Notes: a model not told the origin generated them from the letters alone. Numbered from the stretch's first letter, positions 27,801 to 37,098 are shown. The stretch is DNA of 64,000 nucleotides from Trichormus variabilis 0441 (GCF_009856605.1 NZ_CP047242.1:1238001-1302000), one strand, 5' to 3'. Numbers and translations are program-made.

Positions 27801-29681
27801 TTGGTTTCCCCCATTTTGTTTAGATATCATCCATTAGACACCTTGCAAGTTAAGCCAACTTCCCTGGAATTAGCAAGGTATGCGGTTTCTAGCCTGTCTA
27901 TACTATCTACTCTGGCAGTATGCAGCATAACCGTGCTGGGTACTATCCCTGGCAGTGTTATTGCTCAGATGCCGCCTGTAGCAGAGCAGATGCCCCTCAG
28001 TGAAAGAACAATGTCTCAGGTTAATGTACTGTTTGTCAACCCAAGTGCCGGGGATGACACAGTAGGTAATGGTGGTGAAAATACACCTTTGAGGACTATT
28101 ACCCAAGCATTGAAACTAGCCAGCCCTGGTACAGTAATTAAACTGACACCGGGTAATTACAGTGTGGAAACAGGGGAGACGTTCCCTTTAATGCTCAAAC
28201 CAGGTGTTTCGATTCAGGGAAACACCAGTAACAAAGGGCAGGAAGTTAAAATTCAGGGCGGAGGCCTGTTTCTCAGTCGCAGTTTTGGAGGGCAAAATGT
28301 CGCCATCGTTGGTGCTAATCAAGCAAGCCTAACAGGGGTGACAATTACAAATACCAATCCCCGTGGTTATGGTTTATGGGTTGAATCGAGTAATCCAGTC
28401 ATTAGTGAAAATACTTTTACAGGCAATACCCAAGATGGTATTTCTGTGACTGGTAACAGTGCTACCACAATCACCAAAAACTATTTTTACCGTAACGGAG
28501 CTAACGGTATCACTATTGGTGGTAATTCCCCCGCCCAGGTGCGAGAAAATGTGTTTGAGGAAACTGGTTTTGGCATTAATGTCGCCCAAAATGCCGTGCC
28601 AATGTTGGTGAGTAATCAAATTCAAAATAATCGTGCAGGAATCATTGTTCAAGCTAATGCTCGCCCGATTTTACGGAATAATTTAATTCAAGGTAGTAAA
28701 GAAGATGGCGTAGTGGCGATCGCTCAAGCAATGCCGGATTTAGGTAATGCTACTGAATCGGGTGGTAATGAATTTCGCAACAATGCCCGTCATGACATTA
28801 ATGCTAGTGCAGCTAAACAGGCGATCGCCGCAGTTGGTAATACAATTGACAGCAAACGAATTACTGGTAAAGTAGCCCTCAACGCCCAAGATGCACCCGT
28901 GGCTAATAATGCCCCGCCTACTGCCGTATCCAACCGTGCGCTGCCAACCATCCCTAATGAGAGGGAAGTTATATTTACCGCCCCTAGTGTATCCAATACT
29001 ACTAATCGACCAAGTAAGTCTGTGGTTCGTAGCCAAGGTAATAGCCAATTACCAACACTAGTATCAGCTGATGCGCCCTTGACTGTACCTAGATACAATC
29101 GACAACCACCAGCCCCGATTCCTGAACGAGTCACAAACCAAAATATACCAGGAAATATTCCCACCACTTCTACAACTAATCTCCCCCCCGTAGCCACAAC
29201 GAGGACACAGACAGCACAGTTAAATTACGTGCAGATTGACCCCAACACCATTGAGTTTGTCGCACCCCAAACCGAGCAACCAGAGCAAATCGTCAATACT
29301 CAAGCACCACCCTTGAATGTACCCCCCCAATCAAGAGTTAGTGATACTAGTATTTTGCCTGTACCTGCTGGTAATATTCCCCTGGGTGACACCCGCAATT
29401 TGCCAAAGATAGCAGCACCTCAAGCTAATACAACGGGTTTTGGTGGTAATTATTTATCAGCCACCAGTGGCAACTCTGTGCGCTATCGCGTGGTAGTAGA
29501 AGCCACAAATGACAGAGAGCAAGAATTAGTGAAATTTTTGGCTCCTGGGGCATTTTCCACCTTCTGGCAAGGTCGCAGGGTGATTCAAGTGGGAGTTTTT
29601 AGCGATCGCAGTAATGCCGATGAAATGCTAAGAGTTCTCAATAGTAGTGGCTTAAGAACCATTGTAGAGCCATTAAATTGA
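27801..29681 (+). CDS. Secreted right-handed beta-helix (DUF1565) protein with C-terminal SPOR-like region
   Basis: 626 residues from a TTG with AAGGA about 10 bases upstream. A hydrophobic N-terminal segment (SILSTLAVCSITVLGTIPG) acts as signal or anchor. Residues about 75-165 match DUF1565 (NPSAGDDTVGNGGENTPLRT, ITQALKLASPGTVI), and residues 170-330 show short-period N-rich beta-helix repeats (NPVISENTFTGN, NSPAQVRENVF). A long disordered Pro/Thr/Asn-rich linker leads to a C-terminal 65 residues of SPOR type (RVIQVGVFSDRSNADEML). This suggests an envelope protein binding peptidoglycan or polysaccharide. Confidence 0.85.
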   Translation: MVSPILFRYHPLDTLQVKPTSLELARYAVSSLSILSTLAVCSITVLGTIPGSVIAQMPPVAEQMPLSERTMSQVNVLFVNPSAGDDTVGNGGENTPLRTITQALKLASPGTVIKLTPGNYSVETGETFPLMLKPGVSIQGNTSNKGQEVKIQGGGLFLSRSFGGQNVAIVGANQASLTGVTITNTNPRGYGLWVESSNPVISENTFTGNTQDGISVTGNSATTITKNYFYRNGANGITIGGNSPAQVRENVFEETGFGINVAQNAVPMLVSNQIQNNRAGIIVQANARPILRNNLIQGSKEDGVVAIAQAMPDLGNATESGGNEFRNNARHDINASAAKQAIAAVGNTIDSKRITGKVALNAQDAPVANNAPPTAVSNRALPTIPNEREVIFTAPSVSNTTNRPSKSVVRSQGNSQLPTLVSADAPLTVPRYNRQPPAPIPERVTNQNIPGNIPTTSTTNLPPVATTRTQTAQLNYVQIDPNTIEFVAPQTEQPEQIVNTQAPPLNVPPQSRVSDTSILPVPAGNIPLGDTRNLPKIAAPQANTTGFGGNYLSATSGNSVRYRVVVEATNDREQELVKFLAPGAFSTFWQGRRVIQVGVFSDRSNADEMLRVLNSSGLRTIVEPLN

Positions 29682-29721
29682 TCACAAAAAAGTCATAAGG
29701 GCTGTTTGCAACGGTCGCAAG

Positions 29722-29757
29722 AAGCAGGGGAGCAGGGGAGCAGGGGAGCAGGGAGCA
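29722..29757. repeat. Tandem AGCAGGGG octamer repeat
   Basis: Four tandem copies of AGCAGGGG-type units in the gap after the beta-helix gene, followed by a GC-rich segment (CCGCCC...GGGCGGGG, about 29789-29820). Confidence 0.75.
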
Positions 29758-29885
29758 AGGGGGAGACTTGGAACGGAAGCTCAGACTCCGCCCCACTAAG
29801 AGCGCCCTGGAAGGGCGGGGCTTGATACCCTTCGCTCCACTCCACGGCTCCAGAGCAAGGGACTGCCCCCTGCCCCTCCGCCTCT

Positions 29886-30536
29886 TTAGTCAACAGCCCT
29901 CCCCTGCTTCGCCCAATATCCTCTGGGCGGCTTGTCTATCCCGTAAGCCTTACACCACTTTTCCACAGATTTATCTGACACACCAAAATCTTTACCGATT
30001 TGCGCTGTTGGCTTTTCCCACACCAACTTTTCTAATTCTTCCTTAGACGGCCTGACAACTTTTCTCGTAAGAACTCTGGCTTCCAAATTCACCTTCCTAG
30101 TGGTCAAATCAACGCCAAACTCCTTACAGGTTCGCTTAGGCGCTTCTTCAGTAAAGTCTGTGAAATCTTCCCACCAGTAGAAAGGACTGGCTGATTTAGG
30201 GGGTGTTGTTCTGATGCAGCAACCACCAAACTTAATTGATGGGTATACTATTTTGTCTATAGCTGGTAGGTAGATACCATAAAAGTCAAAATCGTCGGGT
30301 TTGTACTTCTTTTGATGGTTCCCGTTTCTGTCAGCCCAAGTGCTTTTATTGCTGACAAAATTATTAGCTGAATATTTGGCTTGGATTCGATAAAATTTTC
30401 CATCTTTGTAAGCAATAAAGTCAAAAGGAGCGTGTTCAGTGACTACTGGTACAAAAATGGAGTATTCCTTCTCGACTAAATCTGCTATGACTTTAGCGGC
30501 AGCAAGATCACCTTTATCTTTAGTATGGTGTGTCAA
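29886..30536 (-). CDS. PD-(D/E)XK homing endonuclease-like protein (group I intron endonuclease family, I-SspI-like)
   Basis: About 216 residues. I chose the TTG at 30536 because GAGGG lies about six bases upstream; a TTG at 30542 is also in frame. The N-terminus reads LTHHTKDKGDLAAAKVIADL and leads to a nuclease core: PFDFIAYKDGKFYRIQAK, that is PD-x(n)-Q-x-K, as in PDDEXK nucleases linked to cyanobacterial group I introns such as I-SspI. The C-terminal 60 residues (PTAQIGKDFGVSDKSVEKWC, then KAYGIDKPPRGYW) are an HTH DNA-recognition tail. It stands alone, starting 68 bases from the 3' end of an uninterrupted tRNA-Arg gene, with no intron recognised. Confidence 0.75.
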   Translation of the reverse strand: MTHHTKDKGDLAAAKVIADLVEKEYSIFVPVVTEHAPFDFIAYKDGKFYRIQAKYSANNFVSNKSTWADRNGNHQKKYKPDDFDFYGIYLPAIDKIVYPSIKFGGCCIRTTPPKSASPFYWWEDFTDFTEEAPKRTCKEFGVDLTTRKVNLEARVLTRKVVRPSKEELEKLVWEKPTAQIGKDFGVSDKSVEKWCKAYGIDKPPRGYWAKQGRAVD

Positions 30537-30604
30537 AACCAACCCTCACATCTATTAAGCAATTTACCCCAAATTAGGTATGTGAGGAGATGAGTTTTTA
30601 TCAA

Positions 30605-30678
30605 CAGGCGCGGCAGGACTTGAACCTGCGACAGTCCGCTTAGAAGGCGGATACTCTATCCAACTGAGTTACGCGCCC
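30605..30678 (-). tRNA. tRNA-Arg (anticodon UCU)
   Basis: 74 bases. Reading the minus strand, GGGCGCG pairs with CGCGCCT as the acceptor stem, with G as discriminator; the anticodon arm is TCCGC-CTTCTAA-GCGGA, giving anticodon TCT; the T arm is GCAGG-TTCAAGT-CCTGC. The CCA end is not encoded. The gene has no intron. It is followed on the same strand by a homing-endonuclease-like gene. Confidence 0.96.
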
Positions 30679-31042
30679 AAGTTAATACTCAGGCTCCCAT
30701 AGGAGTCATCCAGGTAATTATATCGTTTTCTTTCATAAGAAGCAAACAAAAAATTGCAGATTTACAGATCGCAAGGCTAAGATGCTAGTCGCCAGTTAGT
30801 TGATTTAGATTAAAAATGCGGCAAACTGGCTATTGATTAGCTATATTGTGTGGTCAATGGGCAGTTATTTGCGTGTTGAGTTGGAAACTGACTGGTTCAG
30901 TTAGTCTAAAGTAAATTCTTTTACAAGCACTAGTCTGATTCCACCCACATCACGTAAGTAATCGCACTCTTGGCGATACTGCTAAATCAGACTATAAATC
31001 GCTTATCTACAAAGCCCCTGTGAGGAGTTATTTGCTAGTGCC
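30679..31042. other. Intergenic region, no gene seen
   Basis: About 365 bases between the leftward tRNA-Arg and a rightward hypothetical gene. It must hold both promoters. GAGGAG precedes the ATG at 31043 by about 18 bases. Confidence 0.4.
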
Positions 31043-31702
31043 ATGTTTATTTTGAAACGGCAGGATGTTGAAATATCAAGCATTCAGCACCCAAAAAAGG
31101 ATCAGCAAGTGCCGATCCTCCATTATCAGGGGCAGACTTTTCGCTTGATTAGCGTATTCAAGGCTGGACAAGAGGAAGAGGCTAGAGCCTTGTGGCGAGA
31201 ATTAACCGATAATCGGGGTAAAGCTTGTGTCTTGCTGGAAGAACCGGATCGCTTTAGCGTTTGGGGTAAGGTACGCTTAGACCAACTAGGTAATGATACT
31301 GGTGGCCATAATAAAAATGGGGTATTTGTTCAGGCGAGTATTTTGCTGTTGCAAGCCGTCCACATGGACATTGAAGATTTTTTAGGTACAAAACAAGCTG
31401 CACTATTTGAAAAAGATATCGCTGAAGTCATGCGACAACAGCAGTTTCCAGAAACTTCTTCTATTGAAGCAGTCAAGCATTGGGTGAAAACTAATCCTTT
31501 GGAATCCGCCAAACTCCCCGCCTGGAAGGAAAATCATGTGACCAGCTTCTTGCAAGAACTACATAAGCTGGGAAAAACATATTTTGGTAACGCCAACTTT
31601 GCTTGCCAAGTAGCCGATAAGTTACAAGATATGCCAGAAGGTGAGCGATCGCTCTTTATATCTTGGCTAAATCAATCTTCACTGAGTAAACTGTGGCAAT
31701 AG
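31043..31702 (+). CDS. Conserved hypothetical protein
   Basis: 219 residues, soluble. N-terminal 95 residues look beta-rich (QVPILHYQGQTFRLISVF, then ACVLLEEPDRFSVWGKVRL); the C-terminal half is helical (FEKDIAEVMRQQQFPETSS, TSFLQELHKLGKTYFG). I recognise no catalytic motif. It is followed by a separately started membrane-protein gene 183 bases downstream. Confidence 0.75.
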   Translation: MFILKRQDVEISSIQHPKKDQQVPILHYQGQTFRLISVFKAGQEEEARALWRELTDNRGKACVLLEEPDRFSVWGKVRLDQLGNDTGGHNKNGVFVQASILLLQAVHMDIEDFLGTKQAALFEKDIAEVMRQQQFPETSSIEAVKHWVKTNPLESAKLPAWKENHVTSFLQELHKLGKTYFGNANFACQVADKLQDMPEGERSLFISWLNQSSLSKLWQ

Positions 31703-31885
31703 CATAAAACTTGTAGAAAAAAAGTAACTATTGGCAGTTGCGGGGAAAACAAAAAAGTGCTGGGTGCTAAGTCCTGAGGTAGGAATCAAGAATAATTACT
31801 TCCTAATACCCAATCCCCAGTCCCCAATCCCCTCCACAAGTTCTTGCACAACAAAATCTTACCAGAGTGCATTTAGTTAAACCTT

Positions 31886-32743
31886 ATGAATAGTTCTTAC
31901 AAGAATTCGCCTCAAACTGTTAAATCCTTGTTCACTACCCAGAACATCGTTTTAGCTAGCATTGGTTGGGGTGTACTGGCACTGTTATACTTTTTGTTAT
32001 TCAGTGCCAAGATCCCAGGAGCAGATGGTGTCGAAAGTCGGGCAGAATGGTATGTACTAGGGACAAATATTTTTGAAGCCTTAGCTTACCTAAATGCGGG
32101 GATATTGTGCTTGCGGAATTGGCGGAGTCCACAAATTGTGAGTAGTCGTAATGTGTGGCTAGCGATCGCCATAGGTATGATTTCTTATTTCCTGGGGGGG
32201 ATATTTTTTGGCTATACAGAAATAGTTTTAAAAGAAGAACCGGATGCCTCTATTGGCGACGTGTTTTTTGTATTAAGTTATGTATCTCTAGGCGTAGGCA
32301 TGATTTTAGCAGTAGCTACCAGGCGAATTAATCTGGAAAAATGGCAATGGCTCATTGTCTTGGCAATTGGAGTATTCGGGAGTTTATTGGCATGGTGGAT
32401 TTCTATCCAACAAGCAACAGGCTCAGAAGAAACAATAGTCACTATTTTGAATTGGTTTTACATAGTCAGCGACGTATTGCTATTAATCATCGCCACCACC
32501 CTATTACTAGCTTTTTGGGGAGGACGTGTTTCCCAATCCTGGAGAATGATTGCGGCGGCCGCCTTTTCGCTCTACATTGCAGATATGTGGTTTAAATACG
32601 CTCAAGGTCCCAATTATCAAAGTGGAGAAATACTAGAAGTGTTTTGGGTGTTTAGTGGAGTGTTATTTGGTATGGGCGCTGCCCTAGAATATGACGCATC
32701 ATTAAGCCGGACTCGGCGGGAGCGCGGAAGAAAACGAGCATAG
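31886..32743 (+). CDS. Multi-pass membrane protein of unknown function
   Basis: 285 residues with about eight hydrophobic helices (for example IVLASIGWGVLALLYFLLF and WLAIAIGMISYFLGGIFFG). The loops are short and the C-terminus is basic (RTRRERGRKR). No transporter or sensor signature that I can name. The next gene begins six bases after its stop, so the two are co-transcribed. Confidence 0.8.
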   Translation: MNSSYKNSPQTVKSLFTTQNIVLASIGWGVLALLYFLLFSAKIPGADGVESRAEWYVLGTNIFEALAYLNAGILCLRNWRSPQIVSSRNVWLAIAIGMISYFLGGIFFGYTEIVLKEEPDASIGDVFFVLSYVSLGVGMILAVATRRINLEKWQWLIVLAIGVFGSLLAWWISIQQATGSEETIVTILNWFYIVSDVLLLIIATTLLLAFWGGRVSQSWRMIAAAAFSLYIADMWFKYAQGPNYQSGEILEVFWVFSGVLFGMGAALEYDASLSRTRRERGRKRA

Positions 32744-32749
32744 AAAAGA

Positions 32750-34033
32750 TTGGTATCTACCGTGAGAAAACTAACAAATTCTGACAAACAAGAAATTCTC
32801 AAGCTATATCGAGAAACTGCTGAAACGACCTCAACCTTAGCAGAACGCTATGACGTGAGTAATTCCACAATTAGCCGTCTGCTCAAAAGTACCTTGCCTG
32901 AAGATGAGTACGAATTTCTCGTTTCTTTGAAACGTGCCGCTAGGACTCCTGAAGGCAGAGCGCAAGTCAGTTACGACCAAATTCCTTTTGTCGGTCAACC
33001 AGAGGAAGCCCCGGTCATCAGCACTCAGAAGGTTGAGTTACCAGAGCCAATCACAAAACCGGAACCTTCACGGGTAGAAGACAAGCCAACCCCAGTCATT
33101 AAAAAGGGACGGCAAGCTAAACCGGCACCTCTGCCGGAAGAGAACCTCCAACCTTTGTTGGCAGAGGAGGAAAAACCAACCCCTGTAATTAGGAGGGGAC
33201 GGCAAGCCAAGCCAGCACCTTTACCTGAAGAAGAGAAACCAACCCCAGTCATTAGAAAGGCGCGGCAAGCCAAACCAGAGTTCTTTCCTGAGGAAGAAGA
33301 AAAACCAACCCCAGTTATTAGAAAGGTACGGCAAGCCAAACCAGAGTTCTTTCCTGAGGAAGAAGAAAAACCAACCCCAGTTATTAGAAGGGTGCGGCGG
33401 CGTTCTGCCTCAGAGGGAGAAGACGGGGAACCCATAGCACGGCAATTGGAAATTCCGGTAGGGAAACCCCAGGAAATTATCAGTATTTCCAGTCCGTTGC
33501 TAGAAGATGAAACGGCGGAAGTCACACCGATGGGTTATGCTCCACCGCAGGTAATCGCCGAAATGCTTGGTGAAGACTTACTAGACGAATCCGAGGATTT
33601 AGATGATTTAGAGGAGGACTTAGACGAAGATTTAGATGAGGAAGACTACGAGGACGAGGAAGACGACTTAGAGGAAGCAAGACCTCTAGTTACTAGAAGA
33701 AGGTTTGGGGATGCCGCAGTGCAAGTTCTACCCCTATCTGTGGCATCTTTGCCCAAGACCTGCTATTTGGTTATTGATCGCTCCTCCGAGTTAATTACCA
33801 GACCACTCAAAGACTTTGGTGATTTGGGGCAAATTCCTAGCCTAGAAACCCAGCAAAGAACACTACCGATATTTGATAATCACCGCGTTGCCAAACGCTT
33901 TTCTACCAAGCGCGATCGCGTGATTAAAGTCCCCGATAGCAGAATGCTGCACAAAGCCCGCACCCATCTGCAAGCTAAGGGTATCACCAGGCTGTTAATT
34001 GATGGTCAGGTCTATTCTTTGTCTCTGGTTTAG
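32750..34033 (+). CDS. HTH-domain protein with tandem Pro/Lys/Arg-rich repeats and acidic stretch
   Basis: About 427 residues from a TTG; a GTG at 32762 gives MRKLTNSDKQ and is an equally good start. Residues 10-50 are a helix-turn-helix of transposase/resolvase type (LAERYDVSNSTISRLLKS). Residues 100-225 hold five copies of a unit like EEKPTPVIRKxRQAKPxxFP. Residues 280-310 are almost purely Asp/Glu/Leu. The last 110 residues are a conserved-looking domain (LPKTCYLVIDRSSELITRPL, RVAKRFSTKRDRVIKVPDS). A DNA-binding role is inferred only from the HTH. Confidence 0.8.
   Translation: MVSTVRKLTNSDKQEILKLYRETAETTSTLAERYDVSNSTISRLLKSTLPEDEYEFLVSLKRAARTPEGRAQVSYDQIPFVGQPEEAPVISTQKVELPEPITKPEPSRVEDKPTPVIKKGRQAKPAPLPEENLQPLLAEEEKPTPVIRRGRQAKPAPLPEEEKPTPVIRKARQAKPEFFPEEEEKPTPVIRKVRQAKPEFFPEEEEKPTPVIRRVRRRSASEGEDGEPIARQLEIPVGKPQEIISISSPLLEDETAEVTPMGYAPPQVIAEMLGEDLLDESEDLDDLEEDLDEDLDEEDYEDEEDDLEEARPLVTRRRFGDAAVQVLPLSVASLPKTCYLVIDRSSELITRPLKDFGDLGQIPSLETQQRTLPIFDNHRVAKRFSTKRDRVIKVPDSRMLHKARTHLQAKGITRLLIDGQVYSLSLV
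33070..33400 (+). repeat. Intragenic tandem repeats, about 60-70 bases per unit
   Basis: Units beginning AAACCAACCCCAGTCATTAG recur at about 33085, 33175, 33237, 33301 and 33367 and encode the EEKPTPVIR repeats. The two units at about 33301 and 33367 are nearly identical at DNA level, which suggests recent expansion. Confidence 0.85.
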
Positions 34034-34142
34034 GGGTGTAAGGGTGTAGGGGTGTAAGGGAAAGAATTAACGGATAAAATCTAAATCCAAGTGATTCGAC
34101 GCTGTTTGGGGTTTTACATATACCCCTACACCCTTACACCCC
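34033..34142. terminator. Long inverted repeat between convergent genes
   Basis: Arms of 20 bases, 34033-34052 (GGGGTGTAAGGGTGTAGGGG) and 34123-34142, are perfect complements around a 70-base spacer. The position between convergent genes fits a bidirectional terminator; the repeat itself is built of G-rich heptamer-like words. Confidence 0.6.
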
Positions 34143-34153
34143 CATACCCCTAA

Positions 34154-35095
34154 CTATAAATAAACAGCCGCCGCAAAACGATTCGCCAAGTTAATGATGT
34201 CTTGTTTCCGAGCAATTTGATTTACCCATTGTTGGGGAATACATTCGATTCCGTAGTAAATCCCCGCTAACCCCCCTGTTACCGCCGCCGTTGTGTCTGT
34301 ATGCCCTCCCAAATTCACAGCTTTCAGCACAGCCTCGGAGTAAGAAGAAGTATTTAACAAACACCACAGAGACGCTTCTAAGGTGTCAATTACATAACCA
34401 CCAGAATTAATCTCTGCTGCCGATAACTGGGCAATTTCTCTGCTGAGGATGCGCTGAAAATGCGGGTGTTCTCGAATATATTCTTCAGCCGAATAGATTT
34501 TGTGGATATTTTCCAGCCCTTGTAAATAAGCTGTGGGCAGATCAGCCCCTTTGAGAATCTCCACGGCAATACTAATGTAAATACCGCAGGCCATTTGGGA
34601 ACGACGATGAGCGTGGGTAATACCAGAAACTTCATGCACACGCTGAATCAACTCCCCAAAAGGTAAATTTTTATGGCAATAGGCCATCGGTAAAATTCTC
34701 ATCAAAGAACCGTTACCATTGCTCATTTCACTAATTCCCCCTGCGTGTAACGGGGAAATTCCCTGCTTGAGACGCATAATTACGGCATGAGTACTTTCAC
34801 CAATACCGAAGATTTCCCCACGGGGTGTCCAGTAAGCTTGTTTGTACCAACGCCAGAAAGAATGAGCGATCGCATCTAATGAATAGCCTCTACATAGACT
34901 TTCTGCCAGGCAAAACGTCAGCGAACTGTCATCAGACCAAGTTCCTGGGGGTTGGTTCCATGTGCCGTAGCCTTGCATCTTTGTCACCGGAGATTTAGCT
35001 AGTTCGGTGCGGCTAGTAAACTCCACCGGCACACCCAACGCATCACCGACACATAAACCCATCAAACCAGATAAAGTTTTTGGAGCGGTTAGCAT
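34154..35095 (-). CDS. ADP-ribosylglycohydrolase family protein (DraG-like)
   Basis: 313 residues. GLCVGDALGVPVEF at the N-terminus, TWSDDSSLTFCLAES near 55, and GGHTDTTAAVTGGLAGIYYG near 275 carry the acidic di-metal ligands of the DraG/ARH family. Such enzymes remove ADP-ribose from modified proteins or other acceptors. No DraT partner is adjacent, so this is a general family member rather than a nitrogenase-reactivating enzyme by context. Confidence 0.92.
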   Translation of the reverse strand: MLTAPKTLSGLMGLCVGDALGVPVEFTSRTELAKSPVTKMQGYGTWNQPPGTWSDDSSLTFCLAESLCRGYSLDAIAHSFWRWYKQAYWTPRGEIFGIGESTHAVIMRLKQGISPLHAGGISEMSNGNGSLMRILPMAYCHKNLPFGELIQRVHEVSGITHAHRRSQMACGIYISIAVEILKGADLPTAYLQGLENIHKIYSAEEYIREHPHFQRILSREIAQLSAAEINSGGYVIDTLEASLWCLLNTSSYSEAVLKAVNLGGHTDTTAAVTGGLAGIYYGIECIPQQWVNQIARKQDIINLANRFAAAVYL

Positions 35096-35159
35096 TATCT
35101 AATCTCCATGTAGATGATCAAAAATCTACTTTATAGATTTCCTAGAAAGCTTGTTGCCA

Positions 35160-35247
35160 TAGTTGTTACAAGGTGGGAATGGGGATTGGGGACTGGGGAT
35201 TGGGAAGAATTAAATTTTCTTCCATTACCAATTACCAATTACCCAAT
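35160..35247. repeat. Heptamer repeats between two leftward genes
   Basis: GGGGATTGGGGACTGGGGATTGGG-type units (written here as GGGGATT, GGGGACT, GGGGATT) at about 35179-35203, followed by the inverse CATTACCAATTACC words. Same family as the other STRR arrays. Confidence 0.7.
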
Positions 35248-37098
35248 CTAACCTGGGGAAAATACAACTCGAAAACCGCATATCCTTAAGCCACCGTCTG
35301 ACTCATTCCAACTGCGGCTGGCGCTGCGACACAGTTCTGCGGCAAAGTTCCAAGAACCGCCACGCAACACTCGGCGATATATATCACCACCTGCTTCCCA
35401 CACACTACCGTCAGTTGGTGCGCCGTTGTAGTTATTGTGCCAAGGGTCGGCACACCATTCCCAGACTAGTCCGTGCATATCGTACAATCCAAAGGCATTG
35501 GCTACGCGAAAGTTGCCGACATCTGTAGTTTCTTTGCGGTATCTGGTTTTGGCTTCAAGATTGTGAATATCGCCGTCGCTAAAGTTGGCTAAATCGGGGG
35601 TGATGGTTTCGCCAAAGTGAAAAGATGTAGTTGTTCCAGCACGACAAGCATATTCCCATTCGGCTTCGCTGGGTAGGCGATATTCCCGTCCGGTTTTTTC
35701 GGAGAGTCTAGCACAAAATTCTAAAACTTCGTGCCAAGAGACGTTTTCTACTGGTCGATTTTGACCTTTGTATTTTGAGGGGTAGGGATTTAAGGCTTGT
35801 TTAATTTTGGGTAAGCCAGCCACAGCTCGCCACTGTGCTTGAGTTACGGGATATTTTCCCATGAAAAAGGGGGCGATCGCTACTTGGTGTTGGGGGCGTT
35901 CGTCGGCATCGCCTTCAAAGTTGGGCGAACCCATCAGGTATGCACCGCCAGGAATTGACACCATTTCTAGGGTAATGTCTTTGTTTAATTGTTCTACCAA
36001 AATTTGGGTATTGGTGCGATCGCGGTTGACGATGCGGCCAGCTGTATCTACTGTAACTACCTCATACTCAAAGGTTTGTAGGGGAGGTAATGGCCGTTTT
36101 GTTCTTTGTGTTGCTGGTGCTAATGGGACTAATGTTGTTTGAGTATTTGGCAGAATTTGAGTTTCTTCAACTATGGCTGTGGATACTTGTAAATCATGGA
36201 GGACTTCGGCAGCTGATTGATATCTTTCGCTAGGTAAATGCTTGAGTAATTTATCTAAAATTTGACTTAAATTCTCACTAATCTTGATACCTCTGTCCTG
36301 TAGATATTCTTGCCATAACCATTTACCATTCATGGGGTCATAAAGACCATCATCGATATGTCCGTAAGGATTTTGTTGCGGTAGGCATTGGGTTAATAAT
36401 CTAACACAAGTAACACCCAAAGCATATAAATCACTAGCATGACAAGCAAACCCTGCCATTTGTTCCGTTGGTGCATAACCAATGGTATAAATAGCTGTTG
36501 CTTGTCTAGCTATACTAGTTTGGGTAACTTGTTTAGCACCACCAAAATCAATTAATACTAATTTGCCATCACCATCACGGCGAATAATATTTTCTGGTTT
36601 AATATCTCGGTGGATAACTTGATGAAAATGAATAAAATCGAGAACTGGTAATAAATCAATTAACAGTTGCCGAATTTTTTCTTCATTAAAGGGTTCTTGC
36701 TGAACTTCTTGTAAAAGTGTTAGTCCTTTAATAAACTCTTGAACAAGATATAAGCTAGAACCTTGTTCAAAGTAAGCTAATAATCTCGGAATTTGAGTGT
36801 GATTTTCTCCCAGTTCATACAGACGGAAGGCTTCTTCTTTAAAGAATTCTGCCGCTTTGCTGCGCTGTCCAGTTCCTTGAATTTGTGGAAAGAATTGTTT
36901 GATGACACAAGGCGCATCTAGTCTATCTGCGTCTTCAGCTGCGTAGGTTTTGCTGAATCCACCTTCACCTAATAGTCCTAGTACGCGGTAGCGATTTCTT
37001 AGTAGTTTGCCAAAGTTGCTTTGTCCGCAACTCATGCAAAATCTATTGCCATCAGGATTGAATGGGTTTGAACAATTGGGATTTTGGCAGATTTGCAT
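35248..37098 (-). CDS. Ser/Thr protein kinase fused to C-terminal FGE-sulfatase domain
   Basis: 616 residues. An N-terminal zinc ribbon (CQNPNCSNPF, FCMSCG) precedes a Hanks-type kinase: GLLGEGGFSKTY as the Gly loop, VIKQFF with the catalytic Lys, HRDIKPENII as the catalytic loop and IDFGGAK as the DFG segment. From about residue 375 an FGE-sulfatase (formylglycine-generating-enzyme-like) domain follows: IPGGAYLMGSP, LPSEAEWEYACRAG, GLVWEWCADPW and VLRGGSWN. No membrane segment is seen. The fusion is common in cyanobacteria; the C-terminal domain probably senses or binds rather than making formylglycine. Confidence 0.93.
   Translation of the reverse strand: MQICQNPNCSNPFNPDGNRFCMSCGQSNFGKLLRNRYRVLGLLGEGGFSKTYAAEDADRLDAPCVIKQFFPQIQGTGQRSKAAEFFKEEAFRLYELGENHTQIPRLLAYFEQGSSLYLVQEFIKGLTLLQEVQQEPFNEEKIRQLLIDLLPVLDFIHFHQVIHRDIKPENIIRRDGDGKLVLIDFGGAKQVTQTSIARQATAIYTIGYAPTEQMAGFACHASDLYALGVTCVRLLTQCLPQQNPYGHIDDGLYDPMNGKWLWQEYLQDRGIKISENLSQILDKLLKHLPSERYQSAAEVLHDLQVSTAIVEETQILPNTQTTLVPLAPATQRTKRPLPPLQTFEYEVVTVDTAGRIVNRDRTNTQILVEQLNKDITLEMVSIPGGAYLMGSPNFEGDADERPQHQVAIAPFFMGKYPVTQAQWRAVAGLPKIKQALNPYPSKYKGQNRPVENVSWHEVLEFCARLSEKTGREYRLPSEAEWEYACRAGTTTSFHFGETITPDLANFSDGDIHNLEAKTRYRKETTDVGNFRVANAFGLYDMHGLVWEWCADPWHNNYNGAPTDGSVWEAGGDIYRRVLRGGSWNFAAELCRSASRSWNESDGGLRICGFRVVFSPG

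Noticed and set aside
29886..30678. tRNA-Arg interrupted by a group I intron
   Set aside because: The tRNA cloverleaf is complete without interruption; the endonuclease-like gene lies outside it.
34154..35095. DraG acting on nitrogenase reductase
   Set aside because: No DraT or nif gene is nearby; only the general ADP-ribosylglycohydrolase family can be supported.
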